Shown: positions 8,436 through 15,343 of the stretch, piece after piece
How positions within the stretch are numbered: position 1 is the stretch's first letter
How the letters are laid out: each line of letters starts with the position of its first letter
Source: CAYJPA01 sp964371945
Lineage (GTDB): Bacteria; Chloroflexota; Chloroflexia; Thermomicrobiales; UBA6265
Assembly (NCBI GenBank): GCA_964371945.1
Contig: CAYJPA010000061.1
Coordinates: 1 to 36,267 of the forward strand
Length of the DNA stretch: 36,267 nt
Direction: 5' to 3'
Notes under the pieces: model-generated
Databases searched by the model: none
What the model was told of the DNA's origin: nothing
The model's input: only the letters and a program-made list of their open reading frames with translations
Position numbers and translations under genes: made by a program

Positions 8436-9376
8436 CTATCGGCGATGTCAATGTTGCCGATTTCTTGACCGCGATCCTGATGGCGGGGTTGTTGCGGGCG
8501 GTGCCGTTAACGCTGGCCGCGCTCGGCGAAGCAGTTGGCGAGCGGGCCGGGCTCCTGAACCTCGGCATCGAGGGAATGATGCTTTGCGGTTGCTTCTTTG
8601 GCTTCTGGGCCGCCTATCATACCGACAGTCTGATGGTGGGTATGGCGACCGCGATCGCAACCGGAATCGTCCTGGCATTGATCTTCGGTCTGCTCACGAT
8701 CTCGATGGGAGTCGACCAGGTCCTTGTCGGACTGGCGATCACGATTCTTGGTGCCGGGCTCAGCGCATTTCTCTTCCGCGATCTCTTTGGCGGCAAGAAT
8801 GTCGCGGTGGATGTCGATCCGATCAACATCTCGGTTCCTCTGCTGCGCGAGATTCCGATCATCGGGGAACCACTGTTCGAGCGTCAATTGATTTTCTATA
8901 TCTGCTGGGCGCTCGTTCCGGTTTTCGCGTTCGTGTTGATGCGAACGAAATTCGGCCTGGAAGTTCGGGCGGTTGGTGAGAACCCGTTCGCAGCGGATGC
9001 GGCCGGAGTCAATGTCACGCGGGTTCGTTACCTGGCGATCGCGATCGCGGGCGCAATGGCCGGGTTCGCCGGCGGCTTCCTGTGCGTCGCAGATGTCGGC
9101 ATCTTCAATATCGATATGACGGTTGGACAAGGTTTCATCGCGCTGGCGATTACGATGCTCGGGCGCTGGAATCCATACCGAATCGTGATCGGCGCCATGC
9201 TCTTCGGCGCGTTGCAGACGTTGGGCGATCAGCTACAGATCAACGGGATCGACGTCAAGACCGAATTTATCGGCACCTTCCCGTACATCGGGATCATGCT
9301 GGCCCTGGTCGTATTGGCGGGTCGAACGGCGCTGCCAGCGGCGTTGGGCGTTCCATATGCGCGCGGTCACCGATGA
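8432..9376 (+). CDS. ABC transporter permease, nucleoside type (second)
   Basis: A 314-residue membrane permease homologous to NupQ/YufQ, the second channel subunit. It carries the subtype's conserved segments AVGERAGLLNLGIEGMMLCG near residue 30-50 and GLEVRAVGENPFAADAAGVN near 175-195. About eight to ten hydrophobic segments are visible. The ATG overlaps the preceding stop as ATGA. It is followed by a 205-base gap containing a long hairpin and a period-7 array before the binding-protein gene. Confidence 0.93.
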   Translation: MTIGDVNVADFLTAILMAGLLRAVPLTLAALGEAVGERAGLLNLGIEGMMLCGCFFGFWAAYHTDSLMVGMATAIATGIVLALIFGLLTISMGVDQVLVGLAITILGAGLSAFLFRDLFGGKNVAVDVDPINISVPLLREIPIIGEPLFERQLIFYICWALVPVFAFVLMRTKFGLEVRAVGENPFAADAAGVNVTRVRYLAIAIAGAMAGFAGGFLCVADVGIFNIDMTVGQGFIALAITMLGRWNPYRIVIGAMLFGALQTLGDQLQINGIDVKTEFIGTFPYIGIMLALVVLAGRTALPAALGVPYARGHR

Positions 9377-9452
9377 GGCGCGTGCAATGCTTGATAGACG
9401 GGGGCGACAAAGGAGGTGAGACACGGCGACAGGTCCTTTTGAATGGGTCACG

Positions 9453-9500
9453 CCCGCGTGGGATTGACGACCGCGAGCGTGGTCATCAATCCCGCGCGGG
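9453..9500. promoter_or_regulatory. Long stem-loop between permease and binding-protein genes
   Basis: Bases 9453-9472 pair with 9481-9500 over 20 positions with one C/A mismatch and one G/U pair, closing an 8-base loop (GCGAGCGT). No T-run follows, so it does not look like a classical intrinsic terminator. It may protect the upstream message from decay, attenuate transcription, or be a dispersed palindromic repeat. The pairing is seen directly; the role is inferred. Confidence 0.75.
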
Positions 9501-9533
9501 GGCGGCCCGGCGCAGAACATGTTGATTGGAGGA

Positions 9534-9568
9534 GCTAGCGGCTAGAGGCTAGCGGCTAGCGGCTGAAA
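9534..9568. repeat. Period-7 array (GCTAGCG type)
   Basis: Five 7-base units run from 9534: GCTAGCG, GCTAGAG, two more GCTAGCG, then GCTGAAA, which leads directly into the AAGGAG ribosome binding site at 9568-9573 of the binding-protein gene. The unit differs from GCTCCAA, but both types are joined in one array at 13098-13132 (GCGGCTA followed by GCTCCAA), so they appear to be variants of one repeat class. Confidence 0.75.
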
Positions 9569-9581
9569 AGGAGTGAAACCC

Positions 9582-10652
9582 GTGGAAAAACGGAAACTGA
9601 CCCGGTTCATGCTCGCGCTGACGGCGCTCCTCGCGATGTTGCTCACGGGAGCGATGCCGGTGACGGCGCAGGACGCAACACCACCGGCCGGTCCTTTGAT
9701 CAAAAAGGCAGCGGTCATCACCCCCGGTGCACGAACCAATCTTGGTTGGGATCAGCAGGCAGCCGACAGCCTGACGGCCGTCGGCACGGAGCTAGGTGTC
9801 GAGGTCCTCGTTCAAGAGAACGGCGGTTATGACGACATCACGCCTGCACTCAAGGATTTGAAAGCGGACGGCGCGGAGCTCATCATCTGCCACGCCTCCG
9901 GCTATCAGACGACGTGCCCAACATTTGCCGACACTGATGGCGTTCCGGTCGCGGTGATCGAGAACCCGACTGCTGTCAAACCAGGACTCGTCTCTGACAT
10001 CGAAACCCAGGCTCAAGAAGTTGCATACCTTGCCGGAGTAGCAGCTGGCAAACTGACGAAGACTGGGACCGTTGCAGTCGTCGTCTCCGGCGAACCACCA
10101 ACCTGGAACTATATGACCGTCGGATTCGCCGAGGGTCTGAAGGCAACCAATGGCAGCGCGAAGCTCATCTACTCCGTGATCGGCGAGGCGGCCTATGACG
10201 ACTCGGCCGGCGCCAAGCGCGTGACCGAGCAGGTGCTGGCAGCCGGCGCGGATATCGTGTTCGGCATGGGCGACGGCGCATCGTTCGGCATGATCGAGGC
10301 GATCCGCGACTTCAACGAAGCGAATGCCGCGGCACCGGCGATGTTCATTGATGTGATCGGCGACAAGTCGAAGGACTACAGCGATGTGCTGTTGACCTCG
10401 GTGCTGTTCGATTACACCGGCATCTACAAGGAAATGATCAACGATCTCGCCAGCGGCACGTTCGGCAAGATCTACACGATGGACGTCAAGAATGGCGGCG
10501 TCCGCCTGCTCGACCTGCCGGAGACGACTGACCAGACGGTCAAGGACGCGGTCGCTGCGGCGCGGGAAGCGGTCATCGCCGGCACGATCGCTGTCTCCGC
10601 GATCGGCGAAACCGACGCGATGAAGGCCAAATTGGCGGAGCTCGGTTACTAG
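9582..10652 (+). CDS. PnrA/BmpA-type substrate-binding protein
   Basis: A 356-residue extracytoplasmic binding protein of the Bmp/PnrA family, which binds nucleosides or related compounds for the ABC importer encoded just upstream. It has a basic n-region (EKRKLTR), a hydrophobic core (MLALTALLAMLL) and a signal-peptidase site around VTA/QDA near residue 29. No lipobox cysteine is present, unlike many Bmp lipoproteins. Domain landmarks include GARTNLGWDQQA, EVAYLAGVAAG and the repeated DIVFGMGDGA-type periplasmic-binding fold motifs. GTG 9582 is preferred over GTG 9573 because AAGGAG at 9568-9573 would overlap the latter. The gene ends in TAG three bases before a period-7 array. Confidence 0.9.
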   Translation: MEKRKLTRFMLALTALLAMLLTGAMPVTAQDATPPAGPLIKKAAVITPGARTNLGWDQQAADSLTAVGTELGVEVLVQENGGYDDITPALKDLKADGAELIICHASGYQTTCPTFADTDGVPVAVIENPTAVKPGLVSDIETQAQEVAYLAGVAAGKLTKTGTVAVVVSGEPPTWNYMTVGFAEGLKATNGSAKLIYSVIGEAAYDDSAGAKRVTEQVLAAGADIVFGMGDGASFGMIEAIRDFNEANAAAPAMFIDVIGDKSKDYSDVLLTSVLFDYTGIYKEMINDLASGTFGKIYTMDVKNGGVRLLDLPETTDQTVKDAVAAAREAVIAGTIAVSAIGETDAMKAKLAELGY

Positions 10653-10655
10653 AGA

Positions 10656-10683
10656 GCTTCAAGCCACAAGCTCCAAGCTCTGG
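10656..10683 (+). repeat. Period-7 array, left of four-helix-bundle gene
   Basis: Four 7-base units in the GCNNCAA orientation: GCTTCAA, GCCACAA, GCTCCAA and GCTCTGG. The array begins three bases after the TAG stop of the binding-protein gene. It is mirrored by an array of opposite orientation at 11090-11110 on the far side of the four-helix-bundle gene. Confidence 0.85.
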
Positions 10684-10697
10684 TGTTGAGGTTGGTT

Positions 10698-11078
10698 GTG
10701 TCGGGTCGAACGCATAGCCGCGACTTTCGGAAACTGAAGGTTTGGGAGAAAGCACACAGCCTAACGTTGGGTGCATATACTCAAACTTCATCGTTTCCGC
10801 GCGAGGAAGTGTTCGGCCCGACCAGCCAGATCCGGCGATCCGCGTCATCAATACCCGCGAACATCGCAGAAGGCTGCGGACGAGGCGGCAATGACCTTGC
10901 GAGGTTTTTTCGGATCGCCGTCGGGTCCGCAAGTGAGCTCCAATACCACCTGATTCTGGCGAGGGATCTTCGATTCCTAGATGACGAGGCTTACAGTGAG
11001 CTTCATACGGCGGCGAACGAAGTGGAACGAATGCTATCCGCATATATTGAACGACTTGTCGCCGACAATGCGACTTGA
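10698..11078 (+). CDS. Four-helix-bundle protein (S23/23S rRNA intervening-sequence family)
   Basis: This 126-residue protein matches the four-helix-bundle family first found in 23S rRNA intervening sequences and structurally related to Avd, the accessory protein of diversity-generating retroelements. Diagnostic stretches are DFRKLKVWEKAHSLTL near the N-terminus, TSQIRRSASSIPANIAEGCG near residues 43-62, and the ARFFRIAVGSASELQYHL helix. No enzyme activity is known for the family. GTG 10698 is chosen because GAGG lies six bases upstream; GTG 10683 is an alternative starting inside the repeat array. It is not embedded in rRNA here. Instead it interrupts a metabolic cluster and is framed by inverted period-7 arrays, suggesting an inserted cassette. 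No reverse transcriptase is nearby. Confidence 0.85.
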   Translation: MSGRTHSRDFRKLKVWEKAHSLTLGAYTQTSSFPREEVFGPTSQIRRSASSIPANIAEGCGRGGNDLARFFRIAVGSASELQYHLILARDLRFLDDEAYSELHTAANEVERMLSAYIERLVADNAT

Positions 11079-11089
11079 CCAGTCAAATC

Positions 11090-11110
11090 TTGCGGCTTGA
11101 AGCTTGGAGC
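11090..11110 (-). repeat. Period-7 array, right of four-helix-bundle gene (inverted)
   Basis: Three units in the reverse orientation: TTGCGGC, TTGAAGC and TTGGAGC, which are GCCGCAA, GCTTCAA and GCTCCAA on the minus strand. With 10656-10683 it forms inverted flanks around the four-helix-bundle gene. The last unit contains GGAG at 11106-11109, placed seven bases before the next start codon. Confidence 0.85.
11104..11110 (+). promoter_or_regulatory. Ribosome binding site supplied by a repeat unit
   Basis: The reverse-oriented unit TTGGAGC contains GGAG seven bases upstream of ATG 11117. No other purine-rich site is present there, so the aminotransferase appears to be translated from a repeat-derived Shine-Dalgarno sequence. 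Confidence 0.6.
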
Positions 11111-11116
11111 TAAATC

Positions 11117-12295
11117 ATGAAGTGGCCACGGGCGAATTTTGCGGCGGGACCCGTCGAGGTCAGCGAGCGAACGCTTCGCGAGATGACCAAGCCGGTGATG
11201 TATCACTACGATCCGGCGTTCAAGGAGCTTTTTGCGCGCACGAGTGACCTGCTCCAGCAGGTTTTTCGCACGAAGTACGACGTGGTCATCATGCAGGGCG
11301 AGGCGATCCTTGGGCTCGAGGCCGCGGCCGCGAGTCTGATTCGGCCCGGCGACAAGGTGCTCAATCTCGTTTCCGGCGTGTTCGGGAAATGGTTCCAGGA
11401 TTTCATCGAACGCTTTGGCGGCGAAACGATCGAGATCGCGGTGCCCTACAACGATGCGATCGATCCAAGCGACGTGCGCCGCACTTTACAGCAGAACCCT
11501 GGCATCAAGTTCCTCTCAGTTGTCCATTCAGAGACGCCGTCGGGCACACACAATCCGGTCAAGGAGATTGGCGCGATCTGCAAGGAATTCGGCGTGCTGA
11601 CATTGGTCGACACCGTTTCCGGACTTGGCGCGGAGCTGCTCAGTCCTGAAGAGTGGAATATGGATGTCGCGATCGCCGGGCCGCAAAAGTGTCTCGGTGG
11701 AACGCCGGGACTCTCGTTGATGACGATCAGTCCGGCGGCATGGCAGGCGATGGAGTCGGTCGAGTCCCCGTTACGGGCAAGCTTCCTGTCGATTCTCGAT
11801 TGGAAAACGGCCTGGCTCGAGGGCAACCGCTTTCCGTACACCCCGTCAGTTTCTGAGATGTACGGGCTCGAATCAGTGCTGACTCAGACACTCGAAGCCG
11901 GCATGGAGCTGTTCGTTGAGCGGCAGCAGAAGATCGCCGCAGCGTGCCGGGCGGGAGTAAAAGCGCTTGGGCTCGAACTCTGGGCCGCTCGCGAGGAGAT
12001 CGCGGCGACCTGCGTGACCGCGGTGAAACTGCCGGCCGGGCTCAACGATGAGCAACTGCGCGACACGATGCGCCATCGATATGGGGTCATGATCTCGCCC
12101 GGCTACGGCGAGCTTTACGGCAAACTTTTCCGGTTGGGTCACATGGGTCCGATGCAGGCGCACCCGACCGCGCTTGCCGCGCAGCTGGCGATTCTCGAGC
12201 GATCGCTGGCCGATGTCGGATATGCAGTGCAGTTTGGGGCAGGAGTCGGGGCGGCAATGGCGTCGCTCTCGGGCTGGGATGACAGCAGCGCGTAG
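11117..12295 (+). CDS. Class V aminotransferase, PucG/alanine-glyoxylate type
   Basis: A 392-residue PLP-dependent fold-type I aminotransferase of the alanine-glyoxylate/serine-pyruvate family that includes (S)-ureidoglycine-glyoxylate aminotransferase (PucG) of purine breakdown. Visible features are the FAAGPVEVSERTLREM opening, the cofactor aspartate in LTLVDTVSG, and the Schiff-base lysine in AGPQKCLGGTPGL near residue 191. The substrate pair could be glyoxylate with alanine, serine or ureidoglycine. The nucleoside-type importer and molybdenum hydroxylase upstream make the purine-linked role attractive, but no allantoinase or urate oxidase gene is in the window. Translation probably uses the repeat-derived GGAG described at 11104. 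Confidence 0.9.
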   Translation: MKWPRANFAAGPVEVSERTLREMTKPVMYHYDPAFKELFARTSDLLQQVFRTKYDVVIMQGEAILGLEAAAASLIRPGDKVLNLVSGVFGKWFQDFIERFGGETIEIAVPYNDAIDPSDVRRTLQQNPGIKFLSVVHSETPSGTHNPVKEIGAICKEFGVLTLVDTVSGLGAELLSPEEWNMDVAIAGPQKCLGGTPGLSLMTISPAAWQAMESVESPLRASFLSILDWKTAWLEGNRFPYTPSVSEMYGLESVLTQTLEAGMELFVERQQKIAAACRAGVKALGLELWAAREEIAATCVTAVKLPAGLNDEQLRDTMRHRYGVMISPGYGELYGKLFRLGHMGPMQAHPTALAAQLAILERSLADVGYAVQFGAGVGAAMASLSGWDDSSA

Positions 12296-12350
12296 TTCCT
12301 ACGCTCAAGAAAATCGGAACTATTTCGGGAATTTGGCGGAGGGGACTGCA

Positions 12351-13094
12351 ATGCCAATCAGTATCAATGGGAAGGTCGTTGTGGTGACGGGCGGCACCGG
12401 TGAGATCGGCGCATCGGTTTCGCGGCGGCTCGTGCAGGAAGGCGCAAAGGTCGTCGTTGCCGACGTGCGCGAAGACGCGGATCTGATTTCTGAGCTTCAA
12501 CTTGCCGGTGAGGCGATCTTTGTCAGAACCGATGTTACCTCCGAAGCGGATACACAACAGATGGCGGTTTCGGCGCTCGAGGCGTACGGGCGGATCGACG
12601 CCTTGATCAACAACGCCGGGCTTTTCACCGCGCTTCCGTGGGATCAACTCACGCTCGCGGAGTGGAAAACCCGGATGGCGGTCAATGTCGACGGCACCTT
12701 TTTGGCGACGAAGGCAGTCGTGCCGGCGATGACCGAACAGGGCAGCGGCAAGATCATCAATATCGGATCGGACACCGTCTGGATGGGAACACCCGGATTC
12801 GCGCACTACGTCGCCAGCAAGGGTGCGGTGCTCGGCTTTACGCGGGCAATCGCAAACGAGCTCGGACCGCGTGGAATCACGAGCGTCTACGTAACGCCAA
12901 CGTTGCTCGACACGCCGGGAACGCGATCCGCATTCGCGCAGGGACACTTCGATTATGTGCTCGGGCACACGCCGATCGGCCGGTTCGAAACGCCGGAGGA
13001 TATCAACGGTTTGATCGTATTCCTTTGTTCGGATGAAGCTGGATTCATCAATGGAGCAGCGATCAATATCGGCGGCGGGATTTCAATGCATTGA
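12351..13094 (+). CDS. Short-chain dehydrogenase/reductase
   Basis: A 247-residue classical SDR with Rossmann fold. The cofactor motif TGGTGEIG occupies residues 13-20, NNAG lies near 86, the catalytic serine is in NIGSDTVW near 140, and YVASK gives the catalytic Tyr and Lys near 153-157. Asp in VVVADVRED after the second strand favours NAD over NADP. The C-terminus INIGGGISMH is typical. It should oxidise or reduce a hydroxyl/ketone in the same pathway as its neighbours. GGAGGGG at 12338-12344 sits six bases before the ATG. The gene ends just before another period-7 array. Confidence 0.9.
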   Translation: MPISINGKVVVVTGGTGEIGASVSRRLVQEGAKVVVADVREDADLISELQLAGEAIFVRTDVTSEADTQQMAVSALEAYGRIDALINNAGLFTALPWDQLTLAEWKTRMAVNVDGTFLATKAVVPAMTEQGSGKIINIGSDTVWMGTPGFAHYVASKGAVLGFTRAIANELGPRGITSVYVTPTLLDTPGTRSAFAQGHFDYVLGHTPIGRFETPEDINGLIVFLCSDEAGFINGAAINIGGGISMH

Positions 13095-13097
13095 CGA

Positions 13098-13132
13098 GCG
13101 GCTAGCTCCAAGCTCCAAGCTCCAAGCTCCAA
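13098..13132 (+). repeat. Period-7 array after the SDR gene
   Basis: One GCGGCTA unit followed by four perfect GCTCCAA units, beginning three bases after the TGA of the SDR gene. It joins the two unit types seen separately at 9534 and 10656. No inverted partner was found between here and the next gene. Confidence 0.85.
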
Positions 13133-13179
13133 AGAGATCATGATTTGTCGTTCGGTTGGTACGCGCAAGGGGTGGTTCC

Positions 13180-14259
13180 GTGAATGTTGGAGATGTCAAG
13201 AAGGTAGCGGTGGTCGGCGCGGGGACGATGGGTCCCGGAATGGCGGCAACCTTCGCGCGTTACGGGTTCCAAACGACGCTGTTCGATGTCAAGCCGGAGC
13301 AGCTCGAAAAGGCGAAGGGGACCGTCGAATTCGTATACGCGACCCTGATCCGGGGCGGGTTTTGCACCGAAGAGGACGCGGCGGCGGGTCGCGCGAATCT
13401 GACTTACAAGGGGGATTTGGCGCTGGCCGTAGGGGATGCCGATTTCGTTGTTGAAACCGTGCCCGAACGCGCGGAAATCAAATCCGACGTTTTCAAGCAA
13501 CTCGACGGGGCTACCAAACCGGGTACGGTTCTCGCCTCGAACACATCCGGCATCCCGATCACGACGCTTGGGCAGTCGGTCTCCGATCCGGGTCGCGTGG
13601 TCGGTATGCATTGGTCGAACCCGCCGCATGTAATTCCGGTGATCGAGGTGATCCGGGGAGAGAAGACGTCACAGGCGGCGGTCGATCTTACCTGGGCAAT
13701 CGTCGAGAAGATCGGAATGGTTCCGGCCGAGGTCAAAAAAGACATTGCGGGGTTTGTCGAGAACCGGATTCTGTACGCGATCATGCGTGAAGCGCTCCAT
13801 CTGCTTGATGAGGGCGTCGCCAGCGCCGAGGACATCGACAAGATCACCAAATGGGGAATCGGCTACAAACTCGCGGTGATCGGTCCTCTCGAGCTGCTGG
13901 ATATGGCGGGTCTCGATATCTACACCGCCGTCGCCAGCTACCTCAATAAGGACTTGAGCAACAACCCGGGGATCAGCTCGACCGTCACCAGTAAAGTCGA
14001 AGCCGGTCAGCTCGGGATCAAGACCCAGGGTGGGTTATTCAACTACACCCCGGAGCAAATTCAGGAGCTCCAGCAGAAGCGCGGACGACTGCTGCTCGGC
14101 ACCAAAAAGGTGCTGATTTATTTATTAATTATATCCGTTACGCAATTTTTTAAATTGGGACACCGGCCACTTGGACAAAGGGCACACCGCCGTGTCTGCC
14201 CTTTCTCGACGCCGAGAAGGTGGAAAGACAGGATTTGGGCTCACATTTCCGTTCCATAA
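13180..14259 (+). CDS. 3-hydroxyacyl-CoA dehydrogenase-family oxidoreductase with aberrant C-terminus
   Basis: An NAD-dependent 3-hydroxyacyl-CoA dehydrogenase-like enzyme. The NAD motif GAGTMG is at residues 13-18. Family motifs ASNTSGIPIT, GMHWSNPPHVIPVIEV and FVENRILYAIMREALHLLDEG follow, with the C-terminal helical domain ending at LQQKRGRLLLGTKKVL near residue 313. Homologues usually stop at about this point. Here the frame continues 46 residues through AT-rich DNA and a REP palindrome, giving a tail that looks non-native. GTG 13180 is chosen because AAGGGG precedes it by about seven bases. Relatives act on 3-hydroxybutyryl-CoA, L-gulonate or L-carnitine, so the substrate is open. It could complete the oxidation of a carbon fragment released by the upstream enzymes. 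Confidence 0.85.
   Translation: MNVGDVKKVAVVGAGTMGPGMAATFARYGFQTTLFDVKPEQLEKAKGTVEFVYATLIRGGFCTEEDAAAGRANLTYKGDLALAVGDADFVVETVPERAEIKSDVFKQLDGATKPGTVLASNTSGIPITTLGQSVSDPGRVVGMHWSNPPHVIPVIEVIRGEKTSQAAVDLTWAIVEKIGMVPAEVKKDIAGFVENRILYAIMREALHLLDEGVASAEDIDKITKWGIGYKLAVIGPLELLDMAGLDIYTAVASYLNKDLSNNPGISSTVTSKVEAGQLGIKTQGGLFNYTPEQIQELQQKRGRLLLGTKKVLIYLLIISVTQFFKLGHRPLGQRAHRRVCPFSTPRRWKDRIWAHISVP
14118..14165. other. AT-rich patch at end of dehydrogenase gene
   Basis: A patch strikingly AT-rich against its GC-rich surroundings, containing runs such as ATTTATTTATTAATTATAT and AATTTTTTAAATT. It begins where homology of the dehydrogenase ends and precedes the paired REP palindromes. It may be promoter-like or terminator-like DNA or an insertion scar; ATTTATTTATT is also seen near 24516. 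Confidence 0.5.
14180..14201. repeat. REP palindrome, first of an inverted pair
   Basis: GGGCACA and TCTGCCC pair with one mismatch around the 8-base loop CCGCCGTG. The loop is the exact reverse complement of the loop at 14288-14295 and 34788-34795, so this is the same element in the opposite orientation. Together with 14281-14306 it forms a BIME-like inverted pair about 80 bases apart. Confidence 0.7.
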
Positions 14260-14906
14260 GTAGGTGGCGGGACCGAGCGAGGGCAGACACGGCGGTCTGC
14301 CCCTACGGATGGTGCATTGCGGTTTTCTTGTTCATGCTGTCAAGTTTGAATGGCGTCGCCGCTCAAGCGGCGACCCCTCCGGCGACTCCGGATGTGCCGC
14401 CGGCGGAGATTTGCCTGGTTGCTGCACCATCGTTCGAGGCGTTGAATGCGATCGTGAACGCGGCCGCTATCGGTGGCACTCCTGTCGTGACCCGAACTCC
14501 AGGAGTGGTGCCAGATGGGACGCCGGCCGATCCAGGGCTCGCGGCAGCGATCACCGAAACGATTCGGGAATTGGTCGGTTGTTACAACGCGGGTGAATTG
14601 CTGCGATCGTATGGTCTCTACACCGACGCCTATCTGAATCGACTCTTCAACCGGCAGGGAGGATTTTCTCGATCGGTCTACGATAGTTTCGCCACGCCGG
14701 AACCGACGGCAGACCCATCGACCCGCACGGCGATCCTGGAGATCAAAGACATCCGGGTGTTCGATGATGGGTCGGCCGGCGCGACGGTCACGATGCGCTA
14801 CGCCAGCATTCCGATGCCGAAAACGTTTTTCATGAGCTTTGAGAAGATCGAGGATCGGTGGCTGATCTCCGGAATCCTTGGCGAAATCAGCTTCAGTTTG
14901 CCCTAA
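14220..14906 (+). CDS. Exported NTF2/SnoaL-like protein
   Basis: A predicted secreted protein of unknown function. A hydrophobic segment (WCIAVFLFMLSS) followed by NGVAAQA/ATPP resembles a signal peptide, then a low-complexity Thr/Pro/Ala spacer, then a domain from about residue 108 resembling NTF2/SnoaL-like folds (TETIRELVGCYNAGELLRSY ... VTMRYASIPM ... RWLISGILGE). The start is uncertain: GTG 14220 gives a long n-region encoded partly by a REP palindrome and overlaps the dehydrogenase frame, while ATG 14334 truncates the signal peptide. The stop overlaps the stop of the convergent PIN gene. Confidence 0.6.
   Translation: MERQDLGSHFRSISRWRDRARADTAVCPYGWCIAVFLFMLSSLNGVAAQAATPPATPDVPPAEICLVAAPSFEALNAIVNAAAIGGTPVVTRTPGVVPDGTPADPGLAAAITETIRELVGCYNAGELLRSYGLYTDAYLNRLFNRQGGFSRSVYDSFATPEPTADPSTRTAILEIKDIRVFDDGSAGATVTMRYASIPMPKTFFMSFEKIEDRWLISGILGEISFSLP
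14281..14306. repeat. REP palindrome with CTAC/GTAG flank
   Basis: GGGCAGA pairs perfectly with TCTGCCC around the loop CACGGCGG and is followed by CTAC, which reads GTAG on the other strand. The same loop and the same CTAC flank recur at 34782-34806 with a different but still complementary stem. GTAG heads are typical of REPs mobilised by REP-associated tyrosine transposases (RAYTs); none is encoded here. Confidence 0.75.
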
Positions 14907-15343
14907 TCGAAGTCCAGCCGCGATTTCATTTGCGTAAGAAGATCCAAAGGCGTCAAAATCCGAAGCGATCCGATATCAGAACTGGTCGCGAGGACCAGAA
15001 GGTCTTTGTCACCCGTTATGAGAAATTCAGCCATGCCATCGAGAGCAGTTGCCAGGATGATGTCATCATCAGGATCTCGCACGCGTCGCTCCACTGTTCC
15101 GATGACAACAAGATCCGCTCTTTGTCCAAGCATTTGCACAATCAATCGAGCATCCGCTGGATCCACGTATCGCGAAAGGTTCGGCCGGTTGAGAACCACA
15201 GATAACTCAGTGAGCTGCTGGTCACTCGTCACGAGTTGAAAAGCACCGGCCCGCCAGAGTTCGATCACGTCGAAAGGATTACCGCGCGGGAAAGCGAATC
15301 CGCTGACGATCACGTTGGTGTCGATAACGACTCTAGCTTGCAC
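14903..15343 (-). CDS. PIN-domain toxin
   Basis: A 146-residue PIN-domain ribonuclease of the toxin-antitoxin type. Metal-binding acidic residues are visible in VVIDTNVIVSG (Asp near residue 8), QQLTELSVVL (Glu), DPDDDIILATAL and TGDKDLLVL. The family cleaves RNA, for example tRNA or rRNA loops, when freed from its antitoxin. The GTG start overlaps the end of the antitoxin gene by 11 bases, giving the usual antitoxin-first, coupled arrangement. The stop overlaps that of the convergent exported protein gene by two bases. Confidence 0.9.
   Translation of the reverse strand: MQARVVIDTNVIVSGFAFPRGNPFDVIELWRAGAFQLVTSDQQLTELSVVLNRPNLSRYVDPADARLIVQMLGQRADLVVIGTVERRVRDPDDDIILATALDGMAEFLITGDKDLLVLATSSDIGSLRILTPLDLLTQMKSRLDFD

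Noticed and set aside
10698..11078. 23S rRNA intervening sequence
   Set aside because: The protein family fits, but no rRNA sequence flanks it; the neighbours are protein genes.
10656..11110. Complete diversity-generating retroelement
   Set aside because: No reverse transcriptase, template repeat or variable repeat was found in the window; only the distant Avd relationship suggests it.
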